DNA from: Chrysogorgia sp. JL179-B06
Lineage: Eukaryota > Cnidaria > Anthozoa > Scleralcyonacea > Chrysogorgiidae
Direction of reading: 5' to 3'
DNA length: 64,000 bases
Assembly: GCA_035772405.1 (NCBI GenBank)
Contig: JAYKKM010000122.1
Location: 286,501-350,500 of the forward strand
Shown in pieces: positions 21,448 to 30,720 of the stretch (position 1 is the first letter of the stretch; every line of letters starts with the position of its first letter). The position numbers and the translations under genes were made by a program. The notes beneath the pieces were generated by a model. The model had not been told where the DNA came from, searched no databases, and saw only the letters and a program-made list of their open reading frames with translations.

Positions 21448-23820
21448 ATGCAGAAAGCCCTTCACAACTACTATGGAAAGCACTACGAGCGTGCTATGGC
21501 GAACACATCGAAGGCTACACACGACGCAAAGGCAGACCTCATCAAAAAGTACCCCCACGCCACTTTAAGCAAATTCGAGTTCTATCCAAATATTTCACAA
21601 GACGGTAAGATCCTAGGTGTTGACGTATACTTCAAAAACAACGACATCCTCAGCACAGACATAACCAGCGCAACCTTCAAAAATGACAAGAACATGTGGA
21701 AGTGGTTGCACAATAGTAAGTTCCCAATAATATGGCAAGGTGGTGGAACTATCCAACCACTACCAAAAGGTCATAAGAACCACTGGGGGCTTTTGGGATG
21801 GCTATCCAACGGAAAACGTGTTGAATTATCCAGTGAATAACTTCAAAGTTTTTGTTAACCAAAATAGCTACTTCATGTCAAAGCTACCAACCTTACAAAT
21901 CACCACGTCAAAGACCATGTCGAAGTGGGACGACAACGAATCTTACTATCGTGTTGTGTTTGCGACGTATTGTGCGAGTTTCTGTTGTGGAGTCTCACTG
22001 CAACATTTATCAGTGTCACAAGAAGTTCACCCCGTGGTCACAAGTGTGATGAGATTTCATGTGTACTTCACCATTAGAAGACTCCTCAGAAGAATGGAAG
22101 GTGGTGAGACCATGAGATCGATAAGTAGAGAATTCAACGCTTACGAATTGTATGGTAAGATTTCCAAGCTTCCCAGAAAACATTACTACCAGAGTAAAGT
22201 CCTGAGCGATGGCAGTTTAGGTGAAACCAGAGTCTACACACTCAACGACACCCATAACGATTATAAACGATACATCGCGCGATTGTCAGACGGCTTTACC
22301 AACATTGGGCTACAATATCTAAACCAAAGCATAGAGGCCTTTGTGTACTCCACACTTGGTGCACAAGCGAGAACACGTGTATCTGTCGTTGGTGGTTCTG
22401 CAGAAGTCTAGAAACCCAACAAGAGTTCCGCAAGTTGTTTGCTGACAGTGTTGTCAACTATGACGTATCGACATGGATTCTCAACATGAATAAATCGATT
22501 AGAGACACCAACGTTGTCCAAAATCTTGCAGTGTCGCCAAGTACATGGTTGATGCCAAGTAATGTGGTGATACTCAAGAACAAAATAGCTGGGTACAACA
22601 ACTTATTAAAGATTGCCACGAAGTCCATGAAATTTGGAGTGAACACTCGCTTGAATGCTATGACACCAACGACTGTGGCTAAAAAAGTCCACCAAGAAAA
22701 TGTGGTGACTCACTTGGTAGTACCACCCGTGAAGAGAGCAGTGGTCACCACCAACCAAATAGCACACACCACCACCACAAGTAAGTCAGGACACGACAGC
22801 GCTAGCGATAGTGTTAGGGTTCTCAGCAGTCTCTGGCTATCTACTAACCAAATACACCTTGAAGTAGTGATGAGTCTAAACTATGGGTATGAGTCTGGCG
22901 GCCCCCACAACAAAATACTAAAGAGAACGAAAAGGCATCTGGACGAAGATCCCAAACTAAGTGTGACCGGTGGAAGGATGTCTGGACTAATAGACATGCA
23001 AGGCTCAGCGATAAAAAACGTAGCAGACACAGTCGATGACTCAGACGCCGCAAACAAAAGAACTCTAGAGCAATTGATATCAGGCTACCTAAAGAGTCAG
23101 TCCTATAATGTTGTGTTCGACTTTGACGTTAGCGCACACGCCTTGAAAAACGTGGAATTTCACACCAATGGTTCAAACAAAGTGAAAGCCATTGGTGAAA
23201 CAAGTGAATTAGTGCAAAACAACTCAACTTATGGTCCTATTGTTGGCGTTAACGGTACAGGTCACAGTTTTCTATCCCCTGAGTTAACACCACTCCCACT
23301 TGAGTCAGGCCTTCACTTTAACTGCCCGAGTATGCAATGGTGTGACCTCTCCGTTTTTGTTGTGGTGCGGTTACCTATGAGAGCCACGGGGTCAAATTGG
23401 GAGACAATTATTTCAAATGACGACGGTCAGTGGGATAAGTTCATAGGGTACAAGACTGGTATGGCTAATGGACTCGCGTATGGTGGCAGCAACCCAGCAA
23501 TGGAGAGCATATGAACTATTCCGAGTGGTGTTGACCTCACCAAAATGCATATGATATCAATACACTGGCAAATGAGTAACTCACACGTCAGAGTCAACAA
23601 CATCAAGTCAACCGATTCAGACTTCATAGCGAACATGAAAAAAATAGGCACGCCTTATGGAACGATTTTTGGAATACACCGACCAAGAATACCACTCGCG
23701 CCTTATGCGTACCCATCGTTGATAGAATTCTACGGTGTGAAAATCGTGAGTGGTTACATGACAAACCGAGACATCATAATCATAGGTGGAAAAATGATGA
23801 AGGAATATGGTATAAAGTGA
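21448..23820 (+). pseudogene. Fibre-like protein with phage tail-fibre motif and lectin-like C-terminus (broken)
   Basis: A continuous coding signal passes through frame changes near 21790 and 22400 and a single in-frame TGA at 23512-23514. It starts at the ATG of MQKALHNYYGKHYERAMANT. The middle is K/T-rich. Near 22970 it carries GGRMSGLIDMQGSAIKNVAD followed by SDAANKRTLEQLI, the stem-to-head repeat of phage tail fibres ('M.G.IDM.G..I.N....P...DAANK.YV'). The C-terminal part (WETIISNDDGQWDKFIGY, then WQMSNSHVRVN) resembles a concanavalin/LamG-like fold. It may be the vertex fibre for host attachment, though it could also be two genes. Function is inferred from motifs. Confidence 0.55.
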
Positions 23821-23864
23821 GTGTTCGACGCATTAAAGTGATCTTCCAAACCAGTGTTAAATAT

Positions 23865-24071
23865 ATGGGGGCATGCATTTCAAAAGAACGTGAAATATAT
23901 AAGATAAATAAAACGACTGACCACATGTTCAAAGCTGGTGGGTCATTTGGCCGCGGTGACGTGACTCTCGAGCTCCACGCTGAGATTGGTATGAGGTCTA
24001 AAAAGACTTACGGCAAACCTATCGTGTTACCAGAATCAGACATTGTGGGAGTGGTAGAAGACGCGACCTAA
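23865..24071 (+). CDS. Small Polinton protein with possible N-myristoylation signal (68 aa)
   Basis: An in-frame GTG upstream overlaps the preceding stop, but the ATG at 23865 gives MGACISKEREIYK. This fits the M-G-x-x-x-S pattern for N-myristoylation. The rest is basic then acidic, ending VLPESDIVGVVEDAT. Lipid-anchored small proteins are known from other large DNA viruses; the link here rests on the motif alone. The frame is intact. Confidence 0.45.
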   Translation: MGACISKEREIYKINKTTDHMFKAGGSFGRGDVTLELHAEIGMRSKKTYGKPIVLPESDIVGVVEDAT

Positions 24072-24077
24072 GTTAAA

Positions 24078-24218
24078 ATGGGTTGGTTTAGAAAGCTGGT
24101 TCGTAGCATTAGAAACTTTTTCAAACGACGTAGCAAACCGAAGACTAATAAAACACATCTGATGCGTTGGTACACAACAAACCAGATCTATAAAAAACCT
24201 AACGCCCACATTGAGTAG
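24078..24218 (+). CDS. Short basic amphipathic protein (46 aa)
   Basis: The ATG lies six bases after the previous stop. The start MGWFRKLVRSIRNFFKRRSK alternates aromatic/hydrophobic and arginine/lysine residues, as an amphipathic cationic helix would. The rest remains basic (KPKTNKTH, NQIYKKPNAHIE). It could be a core-DNA-binding or membrane-active virion peptide, comparable in style to adenovirus pX or pVI segments. That comparison is by character only. The frame is intact, and the gene would be missed by length cut-offs. Confidence 0.5.
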   Translation: MGWFRKLVRSIRNFFKRRSKPKTNKTHLMRWYTTNQIYKKPNAHIE

Positions 24219-24247
24219 TTTTTTTTTTTGTGGGAGACTATATAGTG

Positions 24248-24547
24248 ATGACTTCCATAGCACTTCAACTATTTGATTTCGATGGTCACCAAATCACAAC
24301 GGTTATGAATAACGGTGACATATGGTTCAAAGCGGGAGAAGTCGCGAGCGCTCTAGGTTACGCTCGACCAAAGGATGCAGTACACGACCACGTCGAACCT
24401 GACTGTAGAATGAAGATGGAGCAGGCCTCGTTTATCAACGAACTTGGGGTCTACTCGTTGGTGTTCTCGAGTAAAATGGAGCGCGCGAAAACAGTTTGGA
24501 AGGTGGGTGCACTCAGAAAGTCTTGCCAAGTGCTAGAAAGACTGTAA
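24248..24547 (+). CDS. BRO-N domain protein
   Basis: The start is the ATG giving MTSIALQLFDFDGHQITTVM. The frame then shows NNGDIWFKAGEVASALGY, DAVHDHVEPDC, FINELGVYSLVFSSKMERAK and a tryptophan. This is the order of the BRO-N (PF02498) domain: 'WF.A.DVA.ALGY....DA...HV', then 'INE.GLYSL...SK...AK.F..W...EVLP'. The final 'WVTSEVLPS.R' part is readable only after indels near 24500 and 24520. BRO-N proteins bind DNA and occur in baculoviruses, other large DNA viruses and phages. Here the domain stands alone without a C-terminal partner. Confidence 0.8.
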   Translation: MTSIALQLFDFDGHQITTVMNNGDIWFKAGEVASALGYARPKDAVHDHVEPDCRMKMEQASFINELGVYSLVFSSKMERAKTVWKVGALRKSCQVLERL

Positions 24548-24582
24548 GCTGACGTCGGTCTCAAACACAATCAGTTTTTAAA

Positions 24583-25182
24583 ATGATCACTGAGTTCGAT
24601 CTTCACACGAAAGTCGTTGGTTTTCTTAGGAAATATTATCCAGAAGCTATATTTAATAAGCCGCTTGTGGTGAAAAATCAAGACACTTCAAGTAAAAGAA
24701 TAAATTCGTGGAAAAAAGGCTACCAACGTGGAACACCTGATTTGGTTATTGCTAGTGCAAAACCGACAACACACCGGTCTTGTGATTGAGTTCAAGAATC
24801 CAGGTGGCACAGGTAAGACATCCAAAGAGCAAGACTCTCTGCTACTCAGATACAAGTCCGCTGGTTATCTAACATTGTTGTGCGACTCGTACGACGACGC
24901 TATCACCGCGATAATAAAATATTTCTTTGACGTTGGGTTTCAATGTTCCCAGTGTGTTCGTAAATTTAAAAATAAAGCAGCGTTGAGTAACCACGAGGAG
25001 ACATCACTGTGCGGCGCGCCGACTAATTTTATGTGTGTGACATTACTGGCTTCAATACCTCTAATGTCTATGCGTGTGAAAATGTTGTCTATATGGCATT
25101 GGACGCCTCGTGTGTCCAGTGTCTAAAATTTAAAAAAGTGGGACCTATTGAGAGCGTCCCTAATTTTGTGTTGGAAGGATGA
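24583..25182 (+). pseudogene. VRR-NUC nuclease with C-terminal zinc finger (frameshifted)
   Basis: The ATG start gives MITEFDLHTKVVGFLRKYYP. The frame then reads KKGYQRGTPDLVIA (catalytic D) and, after a one-base shift near 24765, LVIEFKNPGGTGKTSKEQ (catalytic E-x-K) and DDAITAIIKYF. This is the VRR-NUC (PF08774) PD-(D/E)xK core. A C2H2-like finger follows (FQCSQCVRKFKNKAALSNHE), and after a further shift near 25025 a cysteine-rich tail including ALDASCVQCLKF. VRR-NUC domains cut DNA structures in FAN1 and phage enzymes. A role in replication or recombination of the element is plausible. Confidence 0.75.
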
Positions 25183-25700
25183 TGACGTCTACACACTGCT
25201 TTGTATTGTTCGGCACCACCAACGAATGATGGTCCTGGATTATATCTCCAATTGAATGGTGCTTCAACAGTTGTTCCGTCAGTGTCACGGCAAACGGCAC
25301 AATACGCTTTTAGAAATGTGATGTCGTCTGCTACTGAGAAGAGTGTGTCGAGTTCACCAAGTTTTTTTAAGTGCTCTGTTGATACGAGACCACAAATAAT
25401 GACGTGAACGCCAGCTTTGACATACTCGCGAATAACTGATAGATCAGAGTACGAATGACCTTCATCCCAATGACGTCATAATCAGTTAGTTTGGAAGAAC
25501 TTGGGAGGTTGGTGATTAACTTTGCAGGTAAACTGTCTGATCCAACAACAATGGTCTGACGATGTGTGGAGAATGTGTGGTCAGTTCGTCTAGTGTCACC
25601 CGCATTGTTCATGTAAAGGACTTTGAGCCCTGATTTACTTAACGCGACTAACCTAATGCAATCGAAAAAGTGGATACCGACAGATCCATTCAAATCAACG
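25089..25700 (-). pseudogene. Thymidine kinase-like gene (broken)
   Basis: On the minus strand, LVALSKSGLKVLYMNN, GDTRR and HTFSTHR match the segment after the P-loop of type II thymidine kinases. After a shift near 25460 the frame reads DEGHSYSDLSVIREYVKAGV (catalytic E), HVIICGLVS, LFSVADDITFLKAYCAVC (first zinc pair), then VGGAEQYKAVCRRHH (lasso-end signature and second zinc pair). The length of about 190 residues fits. The glycine-rich P-loop with its GK[S/T] is not readable at the expected place, so the protein is probably inactive. The gene is antisense to its neighbours and its 5' end abuts the plus-strand start at 25708. Thymidine kinase is not part of the core Polinton gene set. Confidence 0.75.
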
Positions 25701-25707
25701 TAAGTTA

Positions 25708-26127
25708 ATGGCGAGTGTTGTGGCTGGAGGGATTTTTAATGCAGTGGCTTTTGCAGGCGCTGGCTTTATATTTTCAAAGTTTAATCACACAGGCTATGAA
25801 GCTGAGATGAAAAGACACAACCATGCGTTGGAACAGTTAGCCAGTGCGAAAGAAATGTGGTATGAAAATGAAGTCGTTAAAAAAGATCAGATTCAGCGCT
25901 TGCGACAACAGCTCTCAGACGCTAATGCTGACATCAATGACACAAACCACGCGTTGGAAGAACTTAGAAGCGTAATGACCATTCACTACAGCGGTCGAGT
26001 ATTCACTGAGAGTCCGAAGATTGCGGATTACTACCAACCGAGTGCGGAAATGAAGGAATACCAATTGTTGTTTGTTGGCGCGTTAGGTTTGGGTAGTGGA
26101 ATACTGACGTGGGCACTCACTCGATAA
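25708..26127 (+). CDS. Polinton membrane-anchored virion-type protein (139 aa)
   Basis: The ATG gives MASVVAGGIFNAVAFAGAGF, a glycine/alanine-rich hydrophobic N-terminus. A long charged helix follows (residues about 30-95, with KKDQIQRLRQQLSDANADIN), then a DYYQPSAEMKEYQL motif and a second hydrophobic segment (LLFVGALGLGSGILTWAL) at the C-terminus. This layout (hydrophobic head, coiled coil, 'DFY.PS..Q' and tail helix) recurs in Polintons of cnidarians. It is probably a minor capsid or membrane protein. The frame is intact. Confidence 0.6.
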   Translation: MASVVAGGIFNAVAFAGAGFIFSKFNHTGYEAEMKRHNHALEQLASAKEMWYENEVVKKDQIQRLRQQLSDANADINDTNHALEELRSVMTIHYSGRVFTESPKIADYYQPSAEMKEYQLLFVGALGLGSGILTWALTR

Positions 26128-26154
26128 AAAAAATGTTGGAGTAGTATAAGAGCG

Positions 26155-26715
26155 ATGGACAAACTTATGAAGCAAATAAGTTACGGTTACACAATTGATG
26201 AGATTGCGAATGAAACACAAATTGAGTGTGGAGGTGTCTTCGGGCTTTACTACTGCTCGGATTGCAACGTTGTGAAAAACACAACCGAGTGCGGTGGGTA
26301 CGCATGCCCAAAGTGTGGCGACATCGAGTGGGGTTACGTTCAGAGTTATAGTGACATGAGACTCACACGACCAAAAAGCGTTCACAAGCGGTCTTGGTGG
26401 ATGGGAAGGAGACTACGGAACGTTGTGAAGTTTGAGCACCTCGAGTTAATAAAAGAGGACTTCTTGAAAGTTGTCAACGCGTTGTCGGATTGCGGGTTGA
26501 TAAAGGGTAGAAATGTCAGCAGATACGGATACTACATTATTAGGTTGTGCCACAGAAGGCAAGTCGAGACACTTGAGAAGGTGTCAGACCTCAAAGACGG
26601 AGAAGTAAAAGACTTGTTTGACGACAATCTGTTTGGGGTGGTGTACCCAAAGTTGGGATGGTGTGAAAGTAGCGATCATTATTACAACGAGTGGGTTAAG
26701 AAAAAACAAGTGTAG
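26155..26715 (+). CDS. Zinc-ribbon protein, VLTF3-like transcription factor candidate
   Basis: The 186-residue frame starts MDKLMKQISYGYTIDEIANE. A zinc ribbon follows: YYCSDCNVVKNTTECGG and then CPKCGDIEW. Downstream, HKRSWWMGRRLRNVV, a middle helix, and SRYGYYIIRLCHRR with KLGW at the end resemble poxvirus late transcription factor 3 relatives ('Y.R..YF.ERL', 'RY..FII..LC'). In large DNA viruses VLTF3 switches on late genes. Similarity is by motif order, so the call is tentative. A GTATAAG sequence sits just before the ATG, and the frame is intact. Confidence 0.5.
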   Translation: MDKLMKQISYGYTIDEIANETQIECGGVFGLYYCSDCNVVKNTTECGGYACPKCGDIEWGYVQSYSDMRLTRPKSVHKRSWWMGRRLRNVVKFEHLELIKEDFLKVVNALSDCGLIKGRNVSRYGYYIIRLCHRRQVETLEKVSDLKDGEVKDLFDDNLFGVVYPKLGWCESSDHYYNEWVKKKQV

Positions 26716-26730
26716 TATAAGTATAAGCCA

Positions 26731-29700
26731 ATGAGTCGGACTGTGAAAACCCCACTGACAAAAAGACGAGTCGAGGTTGGTGGGTATAAGACAAATGCGG
26801 CCGTTGTCAATTCACTAACAGATAAAGCAGCCAACGCTAACGGCTTTTTTAGATATCAAGAGGAACAACCTGCAGTCGAAGACCACGCGCCGTCGACGTA
26901 TCTGTTGGATCGAGCACTGAGAGGGTTCACAAGGTCTTATGGAATCGAAGTAATTGACGCCAGAGATATCAAACAGGTGAACGTTAGTAGAAGCGCTGTC
27001 ACTAGCCTCTTGAGACGTGAACTAAATGAGACTAACGGAATGAAAGTGGTGGAGACAGTTAAGATCACTTTTGAGAAAGTGATAGAGCGCGATTAGACCA
27101 CATACAAAACTGCCTACTTTAACAGTGAAACGTTCGTCGTCATTAATGAGCATGACATCGAGGGTTTTGCCAATCGTGGATCGGAGCAGATTTTGACGCG
27201 GATAGCTGGGTGGTTGTCTGAGGGGTCTGGATGGACTATCGACAAGGTGGACGCGCACTACGTCAATATCGCTATTTATAGACCTTTGAATGGGAGTAGT
27301 TACATTGCGTTGCCAAAGGAGCTGCGCAACAGTATGAAGGGCTTGGTAAACGTGAACAACGGGGATGACAACGAGTGTTTTAGATGGTGTCACCTAGCAC
27401 ATAAATTCCCTGTTGGAAAAAACTCTGACAGAACGTCGAAGTACGCCAGCCACATCAGTGAGCTGAATTACGATGGAATTGACTTCCCAGTCGCGCTCAA
27501 AGACTACAACAAGATTGAGAAGGCTAACGATATTAGTATCAACGTCTTTGGGTATGAAAATAAACAGCCATTCCCTGTGTACGTTTCTAAGGAGGTGTAC
27601 CCTGACCATATGGACTTGTTGCTGATAACTAACGGTAAGGGTAACAAGCACTATGTGTATATTCGTGATTTCAACAAATTCATGTATCGTCAGACATCCC
27701 ATAAGGCGAGAAAGCACTTTTGTAGATATTGTCTGCAGTGTTTTAGTCGTGCGGATGCGCTTGAACGCCATGTGGAAGTATGTTTGGTCATCAATGGGAA
27801 GCAAGCTATTAAAATGCCGCAAAAAGGTATGAAAGTGAAATATGAGAATTACAGTAGACAACTAAACGTACCATTTGTGGTGTACGCAGACTTCGAGGCT
27901 ATCACACAGAAGGTGCACACAGCAACACCATCAAGCAAGTGTAGTTACACAAATGCTTATCAGAGACACGTTGACTGTGGTTATGGGTATAAACTGGTTT
28001 GTTGCTATGACAATGAGTATAGTAAGCCAGTGAAAGTGTACCGTGGTGAAAATGCAGTCAACAAGTTCATTGGGGAGATGTTAGAAATTGTTGAATATTG
28101 TAAAGAACGTGTGAGAGTCACTTCAACAAAGAAATGATACTGACTGATGACGATAGACAAGACTTTGACGAGGCTGAAAGTTGTCATATTTGTAGTGTTG
28201 AGTACACTGACGCCGACGTTAGAGTGAGAGACCACTGTCATGTCTCAGGTAAGTACAGAGGGTCTGCACATCGCGACTGTAATGTGAACTTTAGACTGAC
28301 TGATAAAATTCCTGTGATCTTTCATAACTTACGCGGTTACGATAGCCATTTCATTATGCAGGAGATTGGTAAGTTTGGTCAAGACATTAACGTGATACCG
28401 AACAACATGGAAAAATACATGGCTTTCATGCTCGGAAAAAACTTAGTGTTCTTGGACAGCTTTCAATTCATGGGTTCGAGTCTAGACAACTTGGTGAAGA
28501 ACCTACCAGGAGACGCTTTCAAATACACGTCAGAAGTGTTCCACGAAACAGGGTTGGCACTCATGACAAGAAAAGGAGTCTATCCTTATGACTACATGGA
28601 TTATTTTAGAAAATTCAACGAGTGTGGGCTACCGTCTAAAAAAGATTTCTACAGCATTCTGAACGACGAACACATTACGGAAGAAATGTTTGAGCGCGCT
28701 CATGATGTGTGGGACAACTTTAATGTCGAAAATATGGGTGAGTATCACGACCTGTATTTAAAAAGCGATGTGCTCTTGCTTGCTGACGTTTTCGAGAACT
28801 TTAGGAAGACGTGTCATCGCGAGTATAAATTAGACCCGTGTCATTATTTTACATCGCCTGGATTGCCTTGGGACGCGATGTTGAAGATGACTGGTGTGGA
28901 ACTCGAATTGTTGTCCGACATTGACATGTTTCAGTTTGTGGAGTTGGGAATGCGTGGTGGTGTGAGCTACATATGCAACAGACACGGTGTGGCAAACAAT
29001 AAATACATGGAAGGGTATAACGAAACGCAAGAGTCGAAGTACCTGATGTACCTTGACGCCAACAACTTGTATGGATGGGCAATGAGTCAGAGTCTCCCCA
29101 CGGGTGGTTTTAAATGGTTGACTAAGTAAGAAACAAAAAAGGTGAACTTGCGTGACTATCACGACAACAGTAAAAAGGGCCTACTACTTGAAGTCGACTT
29201 GGAGTACTCAGACAATTTGCATGACCTACACAACGATTACCCACTCGCTCCTGAGAAGATGGAAATAACTGTTGACATGCTGTCGGAGTACTGCACGAAA
29301 ATCAAAAACAAGTTTAACGTGAGTGTTGGCGGTGTGTAAAAGCTGGTGACTAACTTGATGGATAAAGAAAAGTATGTGTGTCATTACAGAAATCTGCAGT
29401 TGTACATGGATCTTGGATTGAAAATCAAAAAGGTCCATAGAGTCCTACAATTTGATCAGTCCAAGTGGCTGGGCAAGTACATCGACTTTAACACAGTCAA
29501 AAGAACTGCGGCTAAGAACGCTTTCGAGAAGGATGTCTTCAAGTTGATGAACAACAGCGTGTTTGGGAAAACAATGGAAAATTTGAGAAAGCGTGTGGAC
29601 GTAAAATTAGTGACCACCGCGAAGAAATTAAAAAAGCTTGTCTCGAAGCCAACGTTCGTGTCTTGCAAAATATTTAGCGAGAACTTAGTCGCTGTCCACA

Positions 29701-30344
29701 AAGTTAAAGAAACGCTAACATTAAATCGACCTGCGTACGTGGGTATGTGTATACTAGACTTGAGTAAAACTCTGATGTATGACTTCCACTACAACTACAT
29801 CATGAAAAAGTACTCTAGCGAAACCTGCAGACTACACTTCACTGACACCGACAGTCTGCTGTACACAATTAAAACCGACGACGTCTATTCTGACTTCATG
29901 GAGGAGCGCGAAAAGTTTGACAACAGCGGTTACCCCGCAGACAACCCATTCGCTTTCAAAGAGAACAAGAAAGTCATTGGCAAGATGAAAGACGAGTGCG
30001 CTGGAACACCAATTATCGAGTTTGTTGGGTTGCGCAGCAAGATGTACAGTTATCTGAAAGAGGATGGAGGTGGTGGGAAAACTGCTAAAGGTATTAGAAA
30101 GAACATAATTAAAAAGGTGATCAAACATGAAGACTACAAAAGTGTGCTACTTGAGCAGAAACAATTGCGACACACAATGAAGACCATTAGAAGTTTCAAG
30201 CATCAGCTCGGTAGTTATGAAATTAATAAAGTGTCGTTATCCTGTTTTGATGATAAACGATACCTTTTAGAAAATGGTATTGACTCCTACGCGTACGGTC
30301 ACAAAAACATTGTAGTGAGAGACACACCCACTGGCACATCTTAA
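26731..30344 (+). pseudogene. Protein-primed DNA polymerase family B (Polinton POLB), disrupted
   Basis: About 1,200 codons long. An N-terminal domain precedes a TAG at 27094. Then come ECFRWCHLAHK, a C2H2-like FCRYCLQCFSRADALERH, exonuclease I motif VVYADFEA, an HNH/endonuclease VII-like zinc motif (CHICSVEY, RVRDHCHVSGKYRG), exonuclease II NLRGYDSHF and exonuclease III YLKSDVLLLADV. The polymerase motifs are YLDANNLYGWAM (A), KLMNNSVFGKTMEN (B) and FTDTDSLLY (C, catalytic DTD). One frameshift (about 28115) and in-frame stops TAG 27094, TAA 29127 and TAA 29337 break it. Catalytic residues survive. Such polymerases copy linear DNA from a terminal protein. Confidence 0.92.
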
Positions 30345-30425
30345 ACATCACGACGACGTGACTCCCACACAGCCTCGTGATTTAGTGGGTCACTCCCCAC
30401 GAACGCGAAATTCTATTTAACATAC

Positions 30426-30456
30426 CACTAGACTCACAATCTAGTGACTTTTTTTT
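30426..30456. terminator. Hairpin plus T-run after POLB
   Basis: The arms cactaga and tctagtg (30426-30432 and 30440-30446) enclose a short loop and are followed by acttttttttcgcg. It looks like a transcription-end hairpin, or only a short palindrome. It lies 80 bp after the polymerase stop. Confidence 0.35.
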
Positions 30457-30479
30457 CGCGCGCGAATTGAAGCAATGGT

Positions 30480-30720
30480 AGACTACTATTTTCCTAAATG
30501 TGGTTTGACACAAATTTGCGAGACTGTGAAACGACCATTTTTCTTAAATATAATTTGACAAATTTGTAAAAGCGTTGAGATGACCATTTTTCTTAAACAC
30601 GATTTGACGCAAATTTGTGAAAGCGTTGAAACGACTATTTTCCTAAATGCTACTTGACGTAAATTTGCGAAAGCGTTGAAGCGACTATTTTTCTAAATGC
30701 AGTTTGACATAAATTTGCGA
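30480..30720. repeat. Subterminal tandem repeat, unit about 49-60 bp
   Basis: Five imperfect copies of a block with actatttttctaaatg, a short variable part, ttgacgtaaatttgcgaaag and cgttgaa follow one another. They run into the right terminal inverted repeat. The left end has only one copy, so the arms differ in copy number. Confidence 0.7.

Noticed and set aside
25201..25407. Plus-strand open frame opposite the kinase
   Set aside because: The conserved thymidine kinase motifs lie on the minus strand. The plus frame has no family features and is a shadow.
26731..30344. Stop-codon reassignment to explain the in-frame TAG/TAA in the polymerase
   Set aside because: Neighbouring intact genes end with TAA, TAG and TGA, other genes show frameshifts, and the fibre gene has a TGA. 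Decay or sequencing error explains all of these.
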